From the NCBI GenBank assembly GCA_900319865.1, contig ONQD01000005.1, positions 62,001-126,000 of the forward strand: a stretch of DNA of 64,000 nucleotides, in the 5' to 3' direction. A model generated the notes under the pieces. It was not told the origin of the DNA and did not search any database. It saw nothing but the letters and a program-made list of their open reading frames with translations. This DNA comes from an uncultured Bacteroidales bacterium (GTDB lineage: Bacteria > Bacteroidota > Bacteroidia > Bacteroidales > P3). Shown piece after piece: positions 60,585 to 64,000 of the stretch (positions are counted from its first letter, which is position 1; each line of letters begins with the position of its first letter). Both the position numbers and the translations under genes were made by a program.

Positions 60585-63326
60585 TCACTCAAAAAAGCCT
60601 TCTGCCGTAAAGACTTTATCAAAATCGGATTCTGTTATACACGCAAGCACTTTCTCTTGAACAGCACGGCTGGTAAGTTCTAACCTCAACATTCTATTGC
60701 CTTTTTTCCGTAACATTTGTACTCTATCCACATTGGGGCATTCTCGAGCATAATTTACCAATCCTTTTGCTTTGGCTAAATTGTCTTTCTTGTCATCACG
60801 ATGAGGTTCTAATAGACCGTATTCATAACCTCCTTCATCATTTTTTCGTACGATGATAAAGTCCGGATACATTCGATGAAACTCGTTACCATATTCATAG
60901 GGAATACATAAAGCCCAAGGCTTACGGTCTTGATTACGCAGCCAACAAATATAATTGGGATTCTTGCGTTCTTCCTCTAATGTAATAGGTTCCCACCCTT
61001 TCAGATTAAAAGTGGCTGTGCCATCAGTATTTACAAACAGGTGGTCTGTACATGTTTCACCCTCATTGTCAAGGTCAACATTGATTGCTTCCGGTAGATG
61101 GAAAAGATGCTTCGATATTTCACTACCGAGTGTTACAAGGTTGTTGTATTGCAGCCGGTAATTCTCGGAAATACATTTTGTTTTTGGACGGTAAAGATCG
61201 GCCAATCTATTGAATTCCGTTCTTGCATAATCCATACGAATATCCCGCTGGTGTTCGTCGGCGGCATATAGAATCACATCATACATAAAAGCGTTTTCGT
61301 CTTCCTCATCCTCATATTTATCAGCATACCGCTTACCTATTCCTTCACCACAAAGGAGCACCTCTGCCATCTGATATTGATGCTGCAAACCCGCATCAGT
61401 TTTTGAATACAGGTCTGGTCCTTGCTGTGATTCATATGTTTTTCCGCTCTTATAAAGTTCGAAACTAATGGTGTTTAGTTGGAATTCTAATGCCTTATCC
61501 ACCAAAGCCTTGTATTCGCCATCTCGCTTCAGTTGTTCGACATAATTATGAATTAATTCGACAATAGCATCTTTCACGTTATCAACAGCCTTACACGATT
61601 CATCCATTCCTGATAGTACTGCAAGATGCGCTAAATCAAACAAAGAACGTACATAATTCTTGTTTACTGCCACGTTCTTGACATCATATGTCAGAATCTC
61701 TGCATTGTTTATGGCTTCTTTGACTACTTCAAATGGATCTTGTTGTTCAGGCATTTCCTTGGGTGCATCTTGCACAAACTCATGATGTGCAGGATTATCC
61801 TGTTGCTGTTGCACAATTATTGGGTCTGCATCCGTAGGTTTAGTTGTTTGTACATTAGTATTTACCGTTTGCAAAGAATCAGAACTCGAAGGGTTAATGG
61901 TATGTGGAGTTGTCGTTTCTCTGGGTAGTAATACTTTGTTGGGCCTTTTTGCCGTCATCACAACAGAAGTTTTATTCCCTCCCTGTATAGCTTGGATGTC
62001 GGTAGGCAACTCTCCGCCCTCTTCTTCTGTTAACTTCTTTACCACATCTTCCACCGTATTCTCATCAAAGTTAGGTAGATACAAGTGGACATAATTTAAT
62101 GTTTCGTCCACTTCGACACGCATTCTCAATGGTGTGCGAATCATACGACCTAAGAGTTGTGCAATATAGGTGGCATCCTTTGCCACTCGATACGACATCA
62201 TAGCTTCTGCTCGTGGGCAATCCCAGCCTGTGGATAAAGCCTCCTTGAACAGGACAACCTTAATCTTCCTGTCGTCATTGATAGCCGAAGGTGCACAATA
62301 GGGTACTTTGATACCATTGATAGTCAATGTTCCAATTTCGCCAAAAGAATGCACCACTTCTCCCTCCACGAAAGTTTCTCCAATACGTTTCTCTATCTCA
62401 CGCAGACATTCGTCCAAGTCCGTTGTAGATACTTTGCCAGTTGTTCCTGATTCGACCTGAACAACAAATATTGGACATACGTTCTGATAATGCTGTTTCT
62501 CTGTATAGTTATACCAATGTAGACATTTATCCTTCCATTCATCGGCAGCTGCTTGAAGCACAGCAATATTCTTGTTGATAACACTATCCTCGGGGAAGTG
62601 TATTTCTATTTTGTCTTTTAGCAGACCTGATCCCCGTACTTCAGCCGGTGTTACAACCACCTTGCTTATTGTAGAGTATGTGGTTCCTGCGAGTGCGTTA
62701 AACCGTTCCGGAGTGGCACTCATACCTATGATAAATGGCAGCGATTGCAGTTTCTCTTCTTCGTTATCGACTCCCAATACAAATTTCTGCATTATCGTAG
62801 TTTGGCTCGTTTTGGCTCCACGATGGGCTTCATCTATTACTAAGATAAGATTCTTACCATATTCCTCAATAGTGTTTTCAAGAACCTCCCATATCGTCCA
62901 ATCTCTCCCATCTCCTATCTGTGTCATTCGGCTCGTGCGAGTCAACTTCTGTGTATTCAGGAAATAAACTTTGCCTTGCTCCAGTTTATCCCCACGGAAA
63001 GACTCGTCAAGCGTCACGAACTGACCCAATACTAACCGGTTACAATAACGCATCAATTTCTGTTTACTTTGCTCGTTCAATTCAGGGGAGTCACTCAACC
63101 AAATGAAGATGCTCTCTGGTATTGCCGCCATCATTCCTTCATCGTCGCCACACATCATCGCCTCAATGAAACTGGCCATCATTATGGTTTTACCCGCACC
63201 CGTGGGAGCAGTAAAAGAAATTATCTGTTTTTTCCTAAAGTGCTGCCAGTTCATCTGTGCAACAGCAGCGGTTTCACGAAGTTCGTGTACCCTCTGTTTT
63301 TGGAATGGCTTTAGTGGTATATTCAT
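60585..63326 (-). CDS. res: Type III restriction enzyme, Res subunit (DEAD/DEAH helicase-nuclease)
   Basis: 913 residues. Helicase motifs: FTAPTGAGKTIMM (Walker A) near 40, VIDEAHRGAK near 170, GMSATPERF near 205, STGWDCPRAEAMMSYRVAKDATYIAQLLGRMIRTPL near 365. The C-terminal nuclease region has FHRMYPDFIIV and LLEPHRDDKKDNLAKAKGLVNYA, where type III Res proteins carry PD and E-P-H/K-like residues instead of a plain ExK. A Thr/Gln-rich linker (480-540) separates the halves. It cleaves unmethylated DNA together with Mod. It starts 8 bp after the Mod stop. Confidence 0.88.
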   Translation of the reverse strand: MNIPLKPFQKQRVHELRETAAVAQMNWQHFRKKQIISFTAPTGAGKTIMMASFIEAMMCGDDEGMMAAIPESIFIWLSDSPELNEQSKQKLMRYCNRLVLGQFVTLDESFRGDKLEQGKVYFLNTQKLTRTSRMTQIGDGRDWTIWEVLENTIEEYGKNLILVIDEAHRGAKTSQTTIMQKFVLGVDNEEEKLQSLPFIIGMSATPERFNALAGTTYSTISKVVVTPAEVRGSGLLKDKIEIHFPEDSVINKNIAVLQAAADEWKDKCLHWYNYTEKQHYQNVCPIFVVQVESGTTGKVSTTDLDECLREIEKRIGETFVEGEVVHSFGEIGTLTINGIKVPYCAPSAINDDRKIKVVLFKEALSTGWDCPRAEAMMSYRVAKDATYIAQLLGRMIRTPLRMRVEVDETLNYVHLYLPNFDENTVEDVVKKLTEEEGGELPTDIQAIQGGNKTSVVMTAKRPNKVLLPRETTTPHTINPSSSDSLQTVNTNVQTTKPTDADPIIVQQQQDNPAHHEFVQDAPKEMPEQQDPFEVVKEAINNAEILTYDVKNVAVNKNYVRSLFDLAHLAVLSGMDESCKAVDNVKDAIVELIHNYVEQLKRDGEYKALVDKALEFQLNTISFELYKSGKTYESQQGPDLYSKTDAGLQHQYQMAEVLLCGEGIGKRYADKYEDEEDENAFMYDVILYAADEHQRDIRMDYARTEFNRLADLYRPKTKCISENYRLQYNNLVTLGSEISKHLFHLPEAINVDLDNEGETCTDHLFVNTDGTATFNLKGWEPITLEEERKNPNYICWLRNQDRKPWALCIPYEYGNEFHRMYPDFIIVRKNDEGGYEYGLLEPHRDDKKDNLAKAKGLVNYARECPNVDRVQMLRKKGNRMLRLELTSRAVQEKVLACITESDFDKVFTAEGFFE

Positions 63327-63334
63327 GGTGCTGT

Positions 63335-64000
63335 TTATTTCGCTGCGTAATTTATTCTGAAGTTCTCCAAATAGTCGCGGTACAACTGATAGGTTTTCTT
63401 CCCTTTCAACTCGCTAATCATACTCAGATATGCCGACTGGCTGTCGGTTATGAGGTACACCGTCTTTACTTCTGGGTGGTTCTCCAATTCTTTGCGGAAA
63501 CTGCGGAAGTGTGCCTCGTCTTTCAACAAAGCCATCTTATTCTCCGACCAAATGACATAGTTTCCCTCTACCTGAGTAGGACACTCTCCCTTTGCCCCCG
63601 CTTTCATCCACAACAAGGGTAATAGTTCCTGCAATTGTCGACCGCGTTCCACACTTCTTTTGTCGAGGAAACCCAACTTGAAGAAAACGGCATTGGCCTT
63701 GAAACCATCCTTCATCGGCATTGATATTGGAACCGTTTCCTCTATCTTCCCCATCACCTCGCTCACCTCTTTCTTCACTCTCTTGTAGTCTGCGTCTTTT
63801 TCTGCCACGATGTAGAAATATGTGATATGGTCATTGCCATCCAACGCCTCTAACCAGTCATCTTTCTTGTTCAATTCGAAGAGAATAGAAGCGTTATAGT
63901 CATCCTCTTCCGGCACAAGGAACGGCGCATCCTGCGTCATCGTGGGCAACTTCACCGTCTTTTGTTTGTTGATAAGCGTTACCAATGCCTTCTTTTGCTT
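63335..64000 (-). CDS. mod: Type III DNA-methyltransferase (Mod), C-terminal part, cut by window edge
   Basis: About 222 residues reach the right edge in an open frame (KQKKALVTLINKQKTVKLPTMTQDAPF...), without the catalytic DPPY, which must lie beyond the window. The C-terminal sequence FKLGFLDKRSVERGRQLQELLPLLWMKAGAKGE, VYLITDSQSAYLSMI and LYRDYLENFRINYA is the tail usual in adenine-specific Mod subunits of this type. It is followed by res 8 bp later. Mod chooses the recognition site and methylates it. Confidence 0.72.
   Translation of the reverse strand, partial: KQKKALVTLINKQKTVKLPTMTQDAPFLVPEEDDYNASILFELNKKDDWLEALDGNDHITYFYIVAEKDADYKRVKKEVSEVMGKIEETVPISMPMKDGFKANAVFFKLGFLDKRSVERGRQLQELLPLLWMKAGAKGECPTQVEGNYVIWSENKMALLKDEAHFRSFRKELENHPEVKTVYLITDSQSAYLSMISELKGKKTYQLYRDYLENFRINYAAK

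Overview
The window comes from a chromosome of a Bacteroidota species, most likely order Bacteroidales. The evidence is the Bacteroidota promoter signature (TTTG or TTG, about 19-21 bp, then TAnnTTTG) in front of many genes, type IX secretion sorting domains, DUF4175 and DUF4290 proteins, a serine palmitoyltransferase locus, a TPP-riboswitch/TonB receptor/PnuC-type operon, and the zapA-rny-lgt neighbourhood. Core genes are of moderate GC with C-rich third positions. The 22.5-27.9 kb and 56-64 kb stretches are visibly more AT-rich and look accessory.

Layout. 0-9.8 kb (mostly minus strand): an ATPase-fold protein, a large DUF4175 protein, a 1.3-kb intergenic region full of short repeats, an SDR reductase, then a probable sphingolipid pair (GNAT-like protein and serine palmitoyltransferase) and rpiB-deoC. 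9.8-12.1 kb: an AT-rich intergenic region with DnaA-box-like sequences, nadA and a ProX-type deacylase, then an exact 16-bp parS palindrome over the start codon of an RluA-type pseudouridine synthase. Together with the divergent genes this makes a replication-origin candidate. 12-22 kb (plus strand): housekeeping genes (DUF4290, murA, PHP phosphatase, purB, ABC exporter, T9SS surface protein, nadK, HxlR regulator). The ABC exporter is broken by about 126 bp of very GC-rich sequence encoding a piece of CoaB. 22.4-27.9 kb: an accessory stretch in which an AAA_14/DUF4143 ATPase sits between two copies of the 3' end of hxlR, followed by a T9SS-secreted repeat protein, a small unknown protein and a strongly structured RNA candidate.

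28-44.4 kb: a radical SAM gene, then a run of 13 minus-strand genes from pth to a thioesterase, many overlapping by 4 bp. It links coaX, LptC, LpxD, a GT39 glycosyltransferase, two SGNH proteins, an MBOAT acyltransferase and an LTA-synthase-like phosphotransferase, so it reads as an envelope polysaccharide or lipid-A building and decorating operon. 44.5-56 kb: purD, thiamine uptake (TPP riboswitch, TonB receptor, PnuT-like permease), a PrsW protease, a damaged ECF sigma factor with a membrane partner, three tRNAs (Arg, Pro, Ser), gpmA-lgt-rny, a structured RNA in the place where 6S RNA is often found, and zapA. 56-64 kb: a defence island with a second DUF4143 ATPase, a Schlafen/AlbA_2 remnant, a PrrC/RloC-like ATPase with zinc-hook and putative anticodon-nuclease residues, and a type III restriction-modification system (Res complete, Mod cut by the window edge).

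No CRISPR array, rRNA operon or intact insertion sequence was seen. All assignments come from reading motifs by eye; no database search was run.
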